The position numbers and the translations under genes were made by a program. Shown here one piece after another: positions 1 to 13,152 of a DNA stretch of 64,000 nt (within the stretch, counting starts at the first letter, position 1; the number at the start of each line of letters is the position of its first letter). The stretch lies in the NCBI RefSeq assembly GCF_000218685.1, contig NW_006763295.1:744857-808856 (forward strand), given 5' to 3'. The notes under the pieces were generated by a model. The model was not told the DNA's origin, searched no databases, and saw nothing but the letters and a program-made list of their open reading frames with translations. This stretch comes from Serpula lacrymans var. lacrymans S7.9 (lineage: Eukaryota > Basidiomycota > Agaricomycetes > Boletales > Serpulaceae).

Positions 1-551
1 TTTCTTACCTCTTTGTTTGCCGCATTAAAAGAATTGACCAGGTTCACACCAGGCGTAGGAAGTTTATCAGCACTCGCTGTGTCATCTACCCGGGATTTAG
101 TGGGTGTCGAAAAACTCGGGGTACTTTGCTGGTATCGTTCAAGCCGATTGTACTTATAACGCCCTTTTCTATCCACAGGACAACCCTGACCAAATCCACC
201 ACCATCATGGTATGATATCACACCGTCAGATGTGTGCGTGCTTGTGGAGCCCAATCTCAGCACTGGAGAGTCTTTGGTTGGCGGAGGCGGCGTAGGTGTA
301 CGAGGTGAGACCAGGGGACTTGTTGCAGCTACAAGCCCTGCATTATTTTCCTTCTGCTTTACTGAATATGTGTCTCCATGAATTTTCAGCCAGTGTTGCT
401 CGAGTTTACTGGGACCTTCGGCAGCATGTGCAAGAACTGTGGGAGCAGCATTATTATAAGTAGATGACTTTGAGCTGTTTTCTGACGACGACGTCTCTTC
501 AATACAAGGCGTGGAACTACGTCGTCGTCGCTTTCCTGTGTATGATGGCAT
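1..551 (-). CDS. hypothetical protein, 5' part (continues off the left edge)
   Basis: An open frame on the minus strand starts at the ATG at 549-551 and runs to about 9, where a possible GT donor follows; the rest lies outside the window. An in-frame TGA upstream of the ATG supports this start. About 180 residues are visible. They begin with a basic RRRR stretch, followed by long Ser/Thr/Pro-rich, low-complexity segments that include a TPTPPPP run near the middle. No catalytic motif, signal peptide or membrane span is visible. The basic N-terminus followed by disordered sequence would suit a nuclear or regulatory protein, but that is inference only. I do not recognise the family. Confidence 0.55.
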   Translation of the reverse strand, partial: MPSYTGKRRRRSSTPCIEETSSSENSSKSSTYNNAAPTVLAHAAEGPSKLEQHWLKIHGDTYSVKQKENNAGLVAATSPLVSPRTPTPPPPTKDSPVLRLGSTSTHTSDGVISYHDGGGFGQGCPVDRKGRYKYNRLERYQQSTPSFSTPTKSRVDDTASADKLPTPGVNLVNSFNAANKEVR

Positions 552-1967
552 GGGTTGTTGGATTATGGGTCCAAGTGTATTGTTGGGCTCCACTTCCAGT
601 GAGCGAGGATACAGTATCTCTTGATAATTAACTAATCATGACGTTTCTAGCTCCACCAGCGCCACATGTTGTGTATAAGGAGGGCGAGGCTCCCGCCTGT
701 CGTTCACATGCTTTCTCCCTTTTGAATACCACCAACACGAACACTTGATGTTGCAGGCCTTTGAGTCTTCAAACTTACAAGGTATGTCATCAGGCTACAC
801 GATGCACACTCATTTATTGATAACTCAAATATGCTTGCAGAGCCAATCAACCCTGATGTTTAAACGAGGAAGCCAGCAGCCAACAAAGAACACGGCTAGG
901 AGCCGCACTACTCAGGTATGTATTATAATCTTTCTGACTTTGGCATCAGCCTCAATGTTGTCTTCCGCTATAGCAGCCATCAAGCAGTCAGTCTCGCTGG
1001 CTGTTTCTGCAACACTAGGAGCAAAATTTCCCCTTCCGATGCCTGGACCATCCCATATTAATGCTTGCATTATCACTCAACTTGCTACCCATCTGAGGAA
1101 TGGGATGAGAATCATGAATCAACGTGTACGGTATTTACTGATACTAATGGCTTAGTAATATACAAATCTACCTCGGGGATATCACTTTAACAACTAGTAG
1201 ATACTATTTACAACGAAATACTATGGCTTCTATTGTCTCTTTTTACTCTAAGCTTTAAAATTGAAAACCGGCAAAAAGCAAACAAAAGCATATATTAAAA
1301 ACTCCGTATTAGGCCGAACCAGGCGCGATAGGACTGTTGAGCCTTACTGATACCAGGTCAGCGTTGTCCGTGTCCTCTGCCTGAATCGACGGATATCATT
1401 GATCACAGCACTCAGGCTGAATTGACAGGTCAGTCTGGTGAGCTCGATCAGCGTACTTCGGCACTTCAGCGCGATCAGCCGTGTCAGCACGATCAACCAT
1501 GTCAGCGCGATCAACGTGGCTAGCGTATTCACACTCATCACGCGTATTATCCTTACAGGCATCTGATCGAACCTGTCCGCAGCGTTTTGTATCTAATATG
1601 TTATCCAAATTTCTTACAGCGTTATCAGGTCGCATTCGGCCAAATCATGAAAAACGGATTTTTGCGACAAACCTACTTCGAAGTCGAGTGCGATTGAGTA
1701 AATATGGATTGAACTGACCGCCTACTATAGCTGTAGCCAGTAGTAGGTGCAGTAGCTACTCGGTTCTGGTCGGTATCAGTTCTCATGACCTCACAGGCCT
1801 CACATCTGAGCGAGAATTTAACATTTGATTCCGCGCGCTGGTCAAGCGATATGGTCGGCAGGTACAGTGTTACGGATGTTGGCGGCCCCAAGTAACTTAG
1901 TAATTTAAAAGCCCCAACTTGAAGCCCTCCCAGCGACACTTGTGATTTGGTTTCGTTTCCCTTTTCA
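552..1967. other. intergenic region between divergent genes
   Basis: This gap separates the leftmost minus-strand gene from the MFS transporter. It presumably carries both promoters. It contains an 18-bp tandem repeat, listed separately. A possible two-exon peptide frame near 748-870 has good-looking splice sites but encodes fewer than 20 residues and is not called. Confidence 0.5.
1465..1518. repeat. 18-bp imperfect tandem repeat, 3 copies
   Basis: Three adjacent 18-bp units share the core CAGCRCGATCA: 1465-1482, 1483-1500 and 1501-1518. A looser related unit (GATCAGCGTAC) lies just upstream near 1446. On the minus strand the array reads as an Ala-Asp-Arg-Ala-Asp repeat, but no start or splice context supports coding use. 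Confidence 0.75.
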
Positions 1968-4305
1968 ATGGCCAAGCTCCCGCCCGCATCCTTGTCCAAC
2001 AACGCAATGGACGAAGATGGTGCATCCATTCAGGATAGCGAAAAGGACATCCCGATTGAACTGACCTCCCAGGAGCGTAGGCGGATATTGAGAAAGCTTG
2101 ACTGGCACTTGCTGCCTTTCGTGTCTTTGCTCTATTTGCTGTCTTTTTTGTAAGTTTACAGCACGTTACAAGCATTCAAGTCCTAAACATAGCTTCAGGG
2201 ATCGGAGTAATGTAGGCAAGTATTCTTAGTTGACTTGCTCGAATGGGTAACAAGATCTCGAAACGCCGATCATCCAGGTAATGCCAAGGTTGCTGGGATG
2301 GCGGCAGACTTGAATTTGGTGGGACTGAGATATAACACAGCGTCGGCCGTGTTCTATGTGAGTCACCTTCTAATTATGTTCATCATCAACTCGTTGATAT
2401 TCTTGCTAGATTCTCTACTGTTTGGCTGAAGTACCCTCGTAAGGATGTAGCATAAGTTATACATCACAGATTTAATAACTGTGTTACAGGAATATCGCTC
2501 TCAAAGTGTTTCGCCCATCTCGATGGAGTATGTCTTCTAAACATGCTCTCTTTGTCTTGCTGACTGTCATAAAGTTCCTCTGATCATGGTGGCGTGGGGT
2601 CTGGTCATAACTTTAATGTGTCTTGTTAATAGCTATTCTTCTTTGATAGTGTACGTAGTCCTATTTTCTTTTCGGACTGTTGCAGCTAACTCGGTTCGCA
2701 GCTGTCGAATCTTCTTAGGTTTAACAGAGGCTGGACTGTTTCCTGGAGTGACCTATTATATTTCACTATGGTATCCCAGAGCAGAACAAGCAAAGCGAGT
2801 CGCAATATTCTTCTCGGCTGCTACTATTGCAGGTGGGTAGTTCTGTGATTGGTCGTATATGATCGGAAAGATTAAGTAGTTGCCTTTTGTCAGGTGCATT
2901 TGGAGGTCTTTTAGCGTGCGTACATTCTATTCTTACCACGTACTGTGTTGACATCTCGTGATTAAGTTTTGGAATTGAACGAATGGAAGGGTATGTCGCT
3001 TGAATTACCTAGGGTGTTAAGTGTCATGACATAAAGTCTAGAGTCGGGGGATTACACGGCTGGCAATGGATTGTGAGTGAAGATGTCTCTATCGGCTACA
3101 ACATGCTCATTCCTATCGATCTTAGTTCTGCTTAGAAGGCCTAGGTAAGTCGGCCAGATACACCTACACGTAATTTTCAATATGTTGATGTCATAATAGC
3201 CACTATTATTATTGCAGTATTGTCGTTTTTCTTCATGCACGATGTAAGTGAAACCATGCTTCAAAATACCTTCGCTCATATATTGTCTCATTTCAGTACC
3301 CAGAAACTGCAGCGTTCTTGACTCATAAGGAGCGGATCACCGTTGTAGAAATGTTGAAGAAAGACTCTCGCTCCCTTGCAACCCATTACGACAAAAACTT
3401 TGTGTTCCAGGCCATAAAGGACTACAAAACGTATATGCATCTTGGAATATTCATCGGGTATTTTTCTTCCATTTTCTCATTTTCTCCCTGCATTCATGCG
3501 TGTTCTTTATGTTCTTTTCAGCATTTTAGTCCCAGTTTATTGCATTGCTTTGTTCATGCCCACGATCATCAACGAGCTTGGCTACTCCGCGGCGAACGCT
3601 CAACTTTTATCTGTCCCTCCCTTCGTTGCGGGTTGCATATTCACCATTGTCGTTGGCATCATATCTGATAAGCATCAATTGCGGGGACCATACATCATTG
3701 GCTGTGCGCTTGTGTCCCTTATAGGATTCATTATCTTGTACGTGGAAGATAGGCCTGGTCCATCTTACGCTGGTGCAATTCTAGCTGCCGTCGGCGTCTT
3801 TCCAACTGTGGCAGTCGAACTAGCTTGGGTTGCCAGTGGTGCAGGTGGCGACATGAAGCGAGGAGTTGCGATTGCTATGGTTATCGGTATTGGCAATCTT
3901 GGAGGGTGTGTTACAATTTCACCTTTTCTTGAACCTACATATAATGACAATAACTTTTCAAGCATATGCTCCTCATTTGTCTATATCGACCCTCCTCGTT
4001 TCCATATCGGACATGGAACGATGATGGGATTCCTCGGCCTCAGGTATGCGTATCCCAACTTCATGACACACGCGCTTGATTACACCTCCCTATATCCTCT
4101 AGTATAATTTTGAGCGCGTTAAAGATGTGGAACTATACCAGACTTAACAAAGAAAAAGAAGCTCTCTGTCTTGCCGAAAATATAAGCGATACGCAAGAAG
4201 ACCAATTCAAGGACATGGGCGACGAGAGCCCGTTATTTAGGTATGACCAACGACGACGTCGTCATGGATTTGCTAACTATGTTGAAAACTAGATATATAA
4301 TCTAA
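1968..4305 (+). CDS. MFS transporter, allantoate permease (Dal5/ACS) family
   Basis: A major-facilitator transporter of the plasma membrane, in the fungal anion:cation symporter family that includes allantoate, nicotinate and other carboxylate permeases. The substrate cannot be read from the sequence. Seventeen exons give 489 residues. The chosen ATG is at 1968; an in-frame ATG at 2009 is possible. Family marks in order: LLPFVSLLYLLSFLDRSNVG (end of TM1), LAEVPSNIALK, RPSRW, RIFLGLTEAGLFPGVTYYIS (TM4), then a second half starting ILVPVYCIALFMP and ending in the typical short FRYII tail. Exons of 17, 22, 24, 19 and 13 nt are needed to keep the motifs in frame. Intron 2 (2216-2277) uses a GC donor (GCAAGT), because only this joins DRSNVG to NAKVAGM. 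Confidence 0.93.
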
Positions 4306-4672
4306 AAGGCCTCATTATCAATGGGTCTACATAGCACACTACGAGTAGCACCGTCAGTCTGCCGTCTCAGGACTAGAAAATATGTTACGATAATCCTTTA
4401 GCTTTTCTTCAGCACGAAATTTTCTCTTTTCTTATTTTTGCGGTTTCTCGCTCTCAAGGCAGGGCTGTGCGTAATGTACTTTTTGTCGATTTTTGTGATT
4501 TCCAAATATCTAGTGGCACGTCAGTGCCACATATCAAATACATGTCAACACTCTGCAAACCAAACCTTGCTCGCGCTAAACCACCTTCTTCCCAACTTTT
4601 CTTTTGTCCCCTCGAAATTCTGATTTCTTCTGCTCTGTGTGGGTCTTGAGTGATTCGCCACAAGTGGTCAGG

Positions 4673-7600
4673 ATGCATTTGTACAATTTAACACTGCAAC
4701 CTCCTTCTGCAGTGACCCAGGCTATTGTGGGCAACTTTTCTGGGGTCAGACAACAAGAAATCATCGTATCCCATGGAACTCGTCTTGAACTTCTACGACC
4801 AGATGTGCAAACCGGGAAGTTGTCTACCGTCATTGCCACGGACGTGTTTGGCTCCATCCGTTCTCTCGCTGCTTTTCGGTTGACGGGTGGTACGAAGGGT
4901 GAGCAATTGTACGTATGCGCTTCATCTTCGTGCATTTACGCTCTATTTTCTCAGACTACGCAATAGTAGGGTCAGACTCGGGCCGCATTGTTATTCTGGA
5001 TTATGATCCACGTACTTCAAGTTTCGTTAAGCTTCACCAAGAAACTTTTGGAAAATCCGGTTCGCGGCGTATTGTTCCTGGTCAATATCTTGCTACGGAC
5101 CCAAAGGGACGCAGTGTCATGATATCTGCGATGGAAAAAGCCAAGCTCGTGTACATCCTCAACCGAGATGCTGCTGCGAACTTAACGATTTCATCACCTC
5201 TCGAGGCGCACAAAAATGCAGCAATTATTCACCATATAGTTGGTCTTGACGTCGGATTTGAGAACCCCTTATTTGCTGCTCTGGAAGTTGATTACACTGA
5301 ATCAGACCAGGATCCAACTGGTGAGGCTTTTAACAACGCCGAAAAAGTTAGTCATTTCGCGATTCATCTATTGAATCATCCTTACCTGTCTAAATTCCAG
5401 ATGTTAACATATTACGAACTTGACCTGGGCCTTAATCATGTTGTTAGAAAGTGGAGTGAACCAACCGATCCCCGGGCTAACCTGCTTGTGCAAGTTCCTG
5501 GTGGACAGTTGGCATCTTCAGAGCGCTTTGATGGCCCTTCTGGCGTGTTGGTTTGTTGTGAAGACCATATTATATATAGACATATGGGTGTTCCTCAGCA
5601 TCGCATTCCTATACCGCGACGACGACATCCGCTTGAAGATCCTGAACGAGGCATTATTATCGTAGCCGCTGTGATGCATAAAATGAAGGTTGGTCATGGG
5701 TTACTACGTATTTTTAATTTGGTCTCATTTCTTTCTTTCTATAGGGTGCTTTCTTCTTCCTTTTGCAAAGCGAAGACGGTGATCTGTACAAGGTGACCAT
5801 CGAGCATGAAGATGATGAAGTGAAAGCATTAAAAATCAAGTATTTTGATACTGTACCTGTGGCATCCAGTCTTTGTATTCTCAAATCTGGTTTCCTTTTT
5901 GTTGCGTCTGAGTTCGGAAATCAGTAAGTCTGGTTTTGCTGACGACTCGCCTGAAAATGAATAACTGACTTCTGTTTTCCAGTTATCTTTACCAATTTCA
6001 AAAATTAGGTGATGATGACAACGAGCCAGAATTCAGTTCCACGTCTTACCCTTCGTTCGGCATGGCCGAACCTTCAATGCCCTTGCCTCATGCACATTTT
6101 CATCCTCGTGCTTTAGATAACCTTGCACTCGCTGACGAAATGGAATCATTAGATCCAATACTGGACTCGAAGGTCATGAATATTCTACCCAACTCGGATA
6201 CTCCACAAATTTTTGCCGCCTGTGGGCGTGGGGCACGTAGCTCACTTCGAATGCTAAGGCATGGTCTCGATGTTGAAGAATCCGTTAGCTCTGAATTGCC
6301 AGGTATTCCCAATGCTGTCTGGACTACTAAACGGAAAGAGGACGGTAAGTTTGCGACCGCACCTATAAACTGTTAATTGCGCTCTAACGTATTTTTTAGA
6401 TCCCTTCGACTCGTATATTATTCTCTCATTCGTGAACGGTACTCTCGTCTTGTCTATTGGCGAAACCATCGAGGAAGTTCAGGACACTGGTTTCCTTTCG
6501 TCTGCTCCGACATTGGCCGTTCAACAAATTGGTGCCGATGCCCTACTGCAGGTACATCCCCAGGGTATTCGTCACGTTTTGGCCGACCGACGCGTCAACG
6601 AATGGCGTGTTCCCCAAGGCAAGACTATAGTCAGTGCGGCAACCAATAAAAGGCAGGTCGTTGTTGCCCTAAGCTCCGCTGAGCTGGTTTACTTCGAGCT
6701 TGACTTGGATGGACAACTCAACGAGTACCAAGATCGCAAGGCAATGGGCTCCACTGTGTTGGCTTTAAGTGTTGGTGAGGTTCCTGAAGGCCGCCAGAGG
6801 ACTCCTTATCTTGTATGTGGTTGGTTTCTCAGTATTTATATCTTGTTAACGTCTATTTACTATTCCAGGCTGTTGGGTGTGAGGACCAGACTGTCCGTAT
6901 CATTTCTTTGGACCCTGAGAGTACCCTGGAAACCATTAGTTTACAAGCTTTAACCGCACCTCCTTCAGCCATTTGTATTGCCGATATGCTGGACGCGAGT
7001 ATCAACAAAACGCAGCCAACTATGTTTGTGAATATCGGCTTACAAAATGGTGTGTTACTGCGCACGGTACTCGATCCAATCAATGGCCAGTTGACCGACA
7101 CGAGGACTCGGTTCGTGCTTAAAGAAAACCTTATATACCCTTACTGATCTGTAAACAGCTTCTTAGGGACAAGGCCCATACGCTTGGTTCGCGTACAAAT
7201 TCATGGGAATCCTGCCATCCTTGCACTTTCATCAAGATCCTGGCTTAACTATACACACCAAAATCTGATGCACTTCACACCACTAATTTTCGAGAACCTT
7301 GATTATGCATGGAGTTTTTCTGCAGAGCTCAGTCCAGAAGGGCTTATTGGTATCGCCGGTAGTGTATTACGGTGAGTATCTAACATTCATTAAGTTCACA
7401 AAGAAGAGGTTGTCCGAGATGTAAACAAGAGACCGTAAACCCTTATTGGGACGATGTCGAAGAACTTTTAATTTGTACCAATTGTTCCTACTGAGACAAC
7501 CTTTTTTCTTTCTTGGATCGAATACTGTTTCTGCGGTGGTTCTGATCAATCGTATTCTTTTTTCTCTCCAGTATATTCCAGATTCCCAAGCTGGGTACAA

Positions 7601-9116
7601 AGCTGAAACAAGACACGATACCTCTTTCATACACTCCGCGCAAGTTCATATCACATCCAACAAACCGATATTTTTACCTCATTGAAGGTGATCACCGTGT
7701 TCTGGGGGAAGATGCGGCAGCTAAAAGATTGGATGAAATGGTATGTATAATTAAACCTCTATACCGGCATGTCAGTACTGACATAGGCCTGTTAGAGGCA
7801 GAGGGGTAAAATGGTAGACGATAATATGCTTGATTTGCCACCTGAAGTCTTTGGTCGACCAAAAGCTCCGGCTGGAACATGGGCATCTGCCATTCGGATC
7901 ATTGACCCTGTTGAGGTATACTTTTTATTTCATCGCCCCAGTGATAGCTGTCTCTGATATATATGACGCAGGCCAAAACGCTCAGCATGATAACTCTAGA
8001 TAGTAACGAGTGTGCTTTTTCTCTTGCTATTGTGCCATTTTCCGCTCGTGGAAACGAATTGCATCTGGTGGTTGGTACTGCAGCAGATACATTCCTTGCT
8101 CCTCGGTCATGTAGTAGTGGATTTTTGCGAACATACAAGTTTACAGAGGATGGTACGGGCTTAGAGTTGCTACATAAGGTCAGCCTTAGCCTTCTTACTT
8201 TACTATCGAATTATGCTTACAATGATGGCATAGACTGAAACAGATGATGTTCCTCTGGCATTAATGGCTTTCCAAGGTCGCCTGGTGGCCGGAGTAGGAA
8301 AGGCTCTTAGAATTTACGATATCGGGAAAAAGAAACTTCTACGAAAGGTTGAAAACAAGGCAAGAGCTGTTAGCTCATACATATTATTATTCATAGTAAC
8401 ACATATAGTAGACTTTTTCCACAGCTATCGTCACGTTGAACACTCAGGGCTCTCGAATAATCGTTGGCGATATGCAAGAGTCAATATCATTTGTCGCTTA
8501 CAAAGCTCCTGAAAATCGTCTTTTAGTATTTGCGGACGATAACCAGCCTAGATGGATTACTGCGACGACGATGGTAGACTACACGACAATCGCTGCGGGT
8601 GACCGCTTTGGCAATATTTTTGTCAATAGGCTTGACCCGAAAGTGTCGGAGCAAGTCGACGACGATCCTACTGGTGCAGGCATCCTCCATGAAAAGGGAT
8701 TACTTATGGGCGCACCTCACAAGACCAAGATGCTTGCTCATTTCCACATTGGTGATCTTGTTACTTCTATCAACAAGGTCTCGTTGGTTGCTGGTGGTCG
8801 CGAGGTACTGTTGTATACCGGACTGCACGGCACAATTGGTATTCTCGTCCCTTTCGTGTCGAAAGAAGACGTGGACTTTATTTCAACACTGGAGCAACAC
8901 ATGCGCACTGAGCAGGGAAGTTTAGTCGGGCGAGACCAGCTTAGTTGGCGAGGCTACTACACGCCAGTCAAGTCGGTGGTCGATGGTGATCTTTGCGAGA
9001 CGTATGCGCGATTACCTGGCACAAAGCAGAGCGCTATTGCTGGTGAACTCGATCGGACGGTGGGTGAGGTGCTAAAAAAGCTTGAACAACTGCGCGTAAC
9101 TGCCAGTGGGTTCTAG
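4673..9116 (+). CDS. RSE1: pre-mRNA splicing factor RSE1 (SF3b subunit 3 / SF3B3)
   Basis: A large beta-propeller scaffold of the SF3b complex in U2 snRNP, acting in branch-point recognition in the nucleus. Twelve exons give 1231 residues, the usual size for this family. The N-terminus has the family pattern MHLYNLTLQ and the block [11 protein letters not shown]; further matches include [43 protein letters not shown], the [15 protein letters not shown] region and the conserved end [12 protein letters not shown] followed by [19 protein letters not shown]. The last intron (8360-8411) appears to use a GC donor: joining after ENK at 8359 to 8412 restores the family spacing [19 protein letters not shown] donor a few codons downstream would add three residues. 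The Ohr gene follows 245 bp downstream on the same strand. Confidence 0.97.
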
Positions 9117-9361
9117 GTGTTCATGAATGTAGAATCAACTAACTCTGTATTTTATTATTTGTTGTCTGATGTTGCATATAATAATGTGATGTATGTCGTA
9201 GCATCACATATTCGATCTGTGATGACGTTTGTTGACCGATCTCCAGCCTGTCAGTGCGATCATATATATAGCCTGTAACGTATTCGCAGCCAAGGTACCG
9301 TTATTCCTTGTTGTCTTCCACTCATATTCCTTTCCAAACACCAAAAATCTATCATATCATC

Positions 9362-10112
9362 ATGCTGAGTCGCAGCGCGCGTGGTTTGAATGTGTCGTGT
9401 GTTCGTGCAGCTCAAGCCTCGAGGCCTTTCGTAATGTCTCAAAGGACATTGATGACACTCAAACATCACAAAGTATATCTGAGCCTGTTTTACTTCATGT
9501 GAACCGCGTTTTCACTTTCTTTTTTACGTGACGCATATAGTACACTGCCCATGCTTCAGCAGCTGGTCAAGGGCGCAATGGGGAGGTCAAGTCCGACGAT
9601 GACGACGGGTTGACACTGCGCCTTGCAATGCCCAAGTCATTGGGAGGGAAAGGTGACGGACAGAACCCCGAACAGCTTTTTGCCATGGGTTACGCATGTA
9701 AGTAATCCCTCTCGGGTCTCCTGCAGGCGCACGAGTCTAAAATATACATCCCCCTAAATATCTATGTCTATATCTGGGTGCAGCATGTTTTTTGGGTGCA
9801 CTACAGATGATGGCCGGAAAAACGGGAAAGACGGATGCCGCAAAAAACGCGGTGATTTACACGAGCGTGCATCTCGGCGAGCCAGAAGAATTAGGCGGCT
9901 TTGGTATCGCCGTCGATATCAAAGTCGAAGGTGTAGAAGACGAAGAGCTCATCAAGGCTGGACATGAGGTGTGTGATTTTTCGATAGATCTCGCATAGCA
10001 AGCCCTATGCCGGCTATTGTTATATTTTTATGACTGACTTTTATATGCCTAGGCTTGTCCTTATAGTCGGGCGCTCAAGCACGGCGCGGTGGTTAACGTG
10101 TCCAAGGCGTAG
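9362..10112 (+). CDS. Ohr/OsmC-family organic hydroperoxide resistance protein
   Basis: A thiol-dependent peroxidase of the Ohr branch of the OsmC fold, which reduces organic and lipid hydroperoxides. Four exons (9362-9472, 9541-9697, 9784-9968, 10053-10112) give 170 residues. The core begins KYTAHASAAGQGRNGEV and carries both redox cysteines in family context: GYASCFLGALQ and HEACPYSRALKHG. The first ~38 residues precede the core and are rich in Arg, Ser and Ala with few acids, which suggests a mitochondrial targeting sequence; that is inference. Bacterial Ohr proteins lack such an extension. It ends NVSKA. Confidence 0.93.
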
Positions 10113-10429
10113 ACAGCGATCAGGGCTTTTGACATTGACTACATTAGGCACTCGACTGTTTTATGATAGGCAACTGCAACTTTGTTAGTTCATTTCTCGA
10201 TAAGTGAGAAAAAGCCGCATGGCAAGCATACTGAAAAGGTGAATCAAAAGTTCAGCTTCAAAAAATATGATTACGATATTAACTTATGCGAATCCTGGAT
10301 AGCTACAATACTAAGTGTACAAGTTACAGATGCGAGTCACCATCACAACACCCAGTAATCGTACACTAGAAGATGAGATGAGTACAGAACGAAAACATGC
10401 AAATACGATTTCCAAGAAGCAGCGTCCTT
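10113..10429. other. convergent intergenic region
   Basis: 317 bp between the 3' ends of the Ohr gene (plus) and malate synthase (minus). It is AT-rich. I see no gene or clear repeat; it should hold both polyadenylation regions. Confidence 0.6.
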
Positions 10430-12335
10430 CTAGAGCGCGCTCCTTTGCCACTTTTCCTCGACACCATCTGCCATCGACAAGTATGGCATCAAGTCAGAAG
10501 TCAAAAATTCGCTCGGCCACTGCTGCCTGATCTGACTCTTCAGATACGACGTCGTTATCCTTAAGTCGCTTTCTTTAATGCCTGAAACAAGCTTCTTGAT
10601 AGTTGGTGCTTGCTCAGTGATAACGCGATCAACATAATCCGTGGTTATCGGTTCTCCGGTATCCATACGTGAAGCGTAATGGACCCACTGCCATAGCTGC
10701 ACGCGAGCAATCTCTGCAGTCGCAGCGTCTTCCATCAGGTAGTTCATGGGAATACAGCCATTGCCACCAATCCAGGCAGTTGTATAGCCAAGGCAAACAG
10801 CGACATTGGCACGCACACCCTCTTCAGTGATCTTGCCTGGGAAAGATGTGCTGAGTAGGTCTGCTGCTGCAACCCTCACGTCTTCGCGGCGGACATGGTA
10901 CTGTAACAATAAAGTTCAGTGCGACGCCCTGAGAGTACCGAAAGTTAAGCGTACCTGGTTGGGACCTAACATGTTCTCATCGAAAATCTTGCGTGCAATC
11001 TCATTGATGAGAGGATGTGCGATCCAGGTACCGTCATGTCCATTTGTAACTTCGCGGTACTTGTCAGCCCGTACTTTCTCCATGGCTATCTCGTTGGCTT
11101 TGGGGTCATTCTTAACGGGGATTTGAGCGGACATGCCTCCAATAGCAGCCACTTTGCGTCTATGAAGACTATAAGCGATACTCTCAAAACAGAGTAGCAG
11201 ATGATGCTTACCTATGACATGTTTGGATCAGGAGACGCACATAGGCGTCCATGAATGGAACAGTCATGGTGACATCCTTCCTATCAGGAAGTACGGCGCC
11301 CCTGTCAGCCCTGCGCTTCTTAATTGCGCTGAATATATAATCCCATCTAAAGTTATAGCGATTAGCAAGTGACCGCTCACATGAGTGCCATAGCACAAAA
11401 ATACCTCATACCTGCCACAATTGAGTCCGGACGAATGATTCCTGAGCTCGAAAAGTATCTCCTCCATTTGGAACGCAGCCGGGAGAGTCTCAATCAACAC
11501 GGTCGCTCGGATGGTGTTGTGGGCCATTCCGATATATGACTGGGAGAATAAGAAGACATCGTTCCAGAGACGAGCTTCGAGATAATGCTCCATCTTCGGT
11601 AGGTAAAAGTATGGTCCTGAACCACGCTTCACGAGTTCATGAGCATTGTGATAGAAATAGAGGGCAAAGTCGAAGAGCGACCCAGAAATAGGAGTGTTAT
11701 CTACAGTCAACCTGGGCTCGTCAAGATGCCAACCGCGAGGACTAGATCACAAGAGTCAGCTTGTAAGGTGTGTAAGACGTTACATTTTTTTTTGACAAAC
11801 CGAACAAGGAGGACACAGGGGTTTTCTGTCAACTTGTACTGCTTTCCTCCAGACTCGAAGTCGATCTCACGCTTTATAGCGTCGCGCAAGTTGACCTGGC
11901 CAACTATCATATTGGTAAAGGTAGGAGCGCTCGAGTCTTCGGCAGCATGTCAACACACGGTTCGAATGATGGATATTTTGCACGCTCACCTTCCAAATCA
12001 GCCATGAAGGTCTTCGCACCACTGTTGAGCGCGTTGATGACCATCTTACGGTCAGTTGGGCCAGTGATTTCAACCCGCCTGTCCTCTAGTCCTGGGCCAG
12101 GGGCAGCACAGTGCCATGAGGGTTCCGCACGAATATGAGCAGTCTCCGGGGCAAAGTCGAGGGGAGCCCCTGAGTCATACTTGCGCTGTGCAACATCGCG
12201 GGCGACGAGGAGGTTCTGCCTCGTACTTTCGAACGTTCTGTGGAGAGCTGCGAGAAAAGCCAAAGCTCCATCGGTCAATATCTCTGTCTGAGCCTTCTGA
12301 GCAACTTTTGTGTGGATTACAACGCCTGAGACCAT
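10430..12335 (-). CDS. MLS1: malate synthase (glyoxylate cycle)
   Basis: Condenses glyoxylate and acetyl-CoA to malate, the second glyoxylate-bypass step, used for growth on C2 compounds and fatty acids. Six exons (12335-11990, 11936-11801, 11741-11412, 11346-11212, 11159-10955, 10900-10430) give 540 residues, the usual isoform-A length. Diagnostic blocks: [20 protein letters not shown], the family signature [16 protein letters not shown] spanning the exon 3/4 junction, [12 protein letters not shown], and [21 protein letters not shown] near the C-terminus. The start at 12335 gives [16 protein letters not shown], matching family N-termini. The C-terminus is Ser-Ala-Leu instead of the usual SKL-type peroxisomal signal. 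The 800-bp upstream gap is the likely promoter. Confidence 0.97.
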
Positions 12336-13152
12336 GTTGATTGCTGTAAAGGGGAGAAGTGTGTAATGTGAAAGGTAGAACTGCAACTTGGTTATGTAGT
12401 TTTGGCGGGACTCCGAAATATCCGTCAGTTGGGTACCACATCCGGGATCCGAGCCGACGTCATTTCCGGGCGAGATATCATATGTTTATCCAAAACATTG
12501 TGAAACTCGCATCAAAGCTACAGTCGCATAAGATGGCAGTAAAAACACTCACCACCCCGACGGGCTACCGCAAGTACGTACCTGCTGTTAAAAAAAACGG
12601 TGTAAGCTAGACAAATATCAGCGTCTAGCCAATGGGTGAATGATCATCAGATGGCATAACCAAAAGAGGTCGCAATCAGCAGCCAGGACCAAACCATGGA
12701 TACTTAAGTTGCATATCGAGGAAGCGGTACGTAATAACATGTACAGATATGGCTCGGGTATTACATGACAGTACCTGCCTATTTGTGTACACTTCTCTCA
12801 GCGAAGTGGAAGAACACGCGACAGTTCTTCACATGCACCGACCGACACATATTCTTGACACGGAATCCTTCGATACATATCTTTCACGTGCGTGCCCGCA
12901 TTCTCATCGCACGGCGTCTGGGGCATTCTTCACTACGGGTCCGCGAAGCCTGATCACACGGATACCGACCATCACCATTCCGCACTTACCCTCCACGGCC
13001 TTCCGTATCTTTTCACCCAAATGGCGCATCACACAAATGGCATTCCGTCCTCAAACAATACCAATATTGTAATCCCGTACCGCCGGTTGTGCGAGCACTT
13101 CCAAAGAACCCTACAATATCATTATTTAACACCCGCGTAGCTGTCCTCCGTT
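12336..13152. other. intergenic region upstream of malate synthase
   Basis: About 0.8 kb between the start of malate synthase and the end of GET1, both on the minus strand. It is likely the malate synthase promoter. Plus-strand open frames around 12749-13140 have no family resemblance or splice logic and are not called. No clear regulatory motif could be assigned with confidence. Confidence 0.5.

Noticed and set aside
745..1155. Plus-strand open frame of 136 codons
   Set aside because: No family resemblance and biased composition; contains internal splice-like sites but no conserved product.
12749..13072. Plus-strand open frames of 60-107 codons in the malate synthase upstream region
   Set aside because: Several overlapping frames of similar quality, none protein-family-like; more likely promoter sequence.
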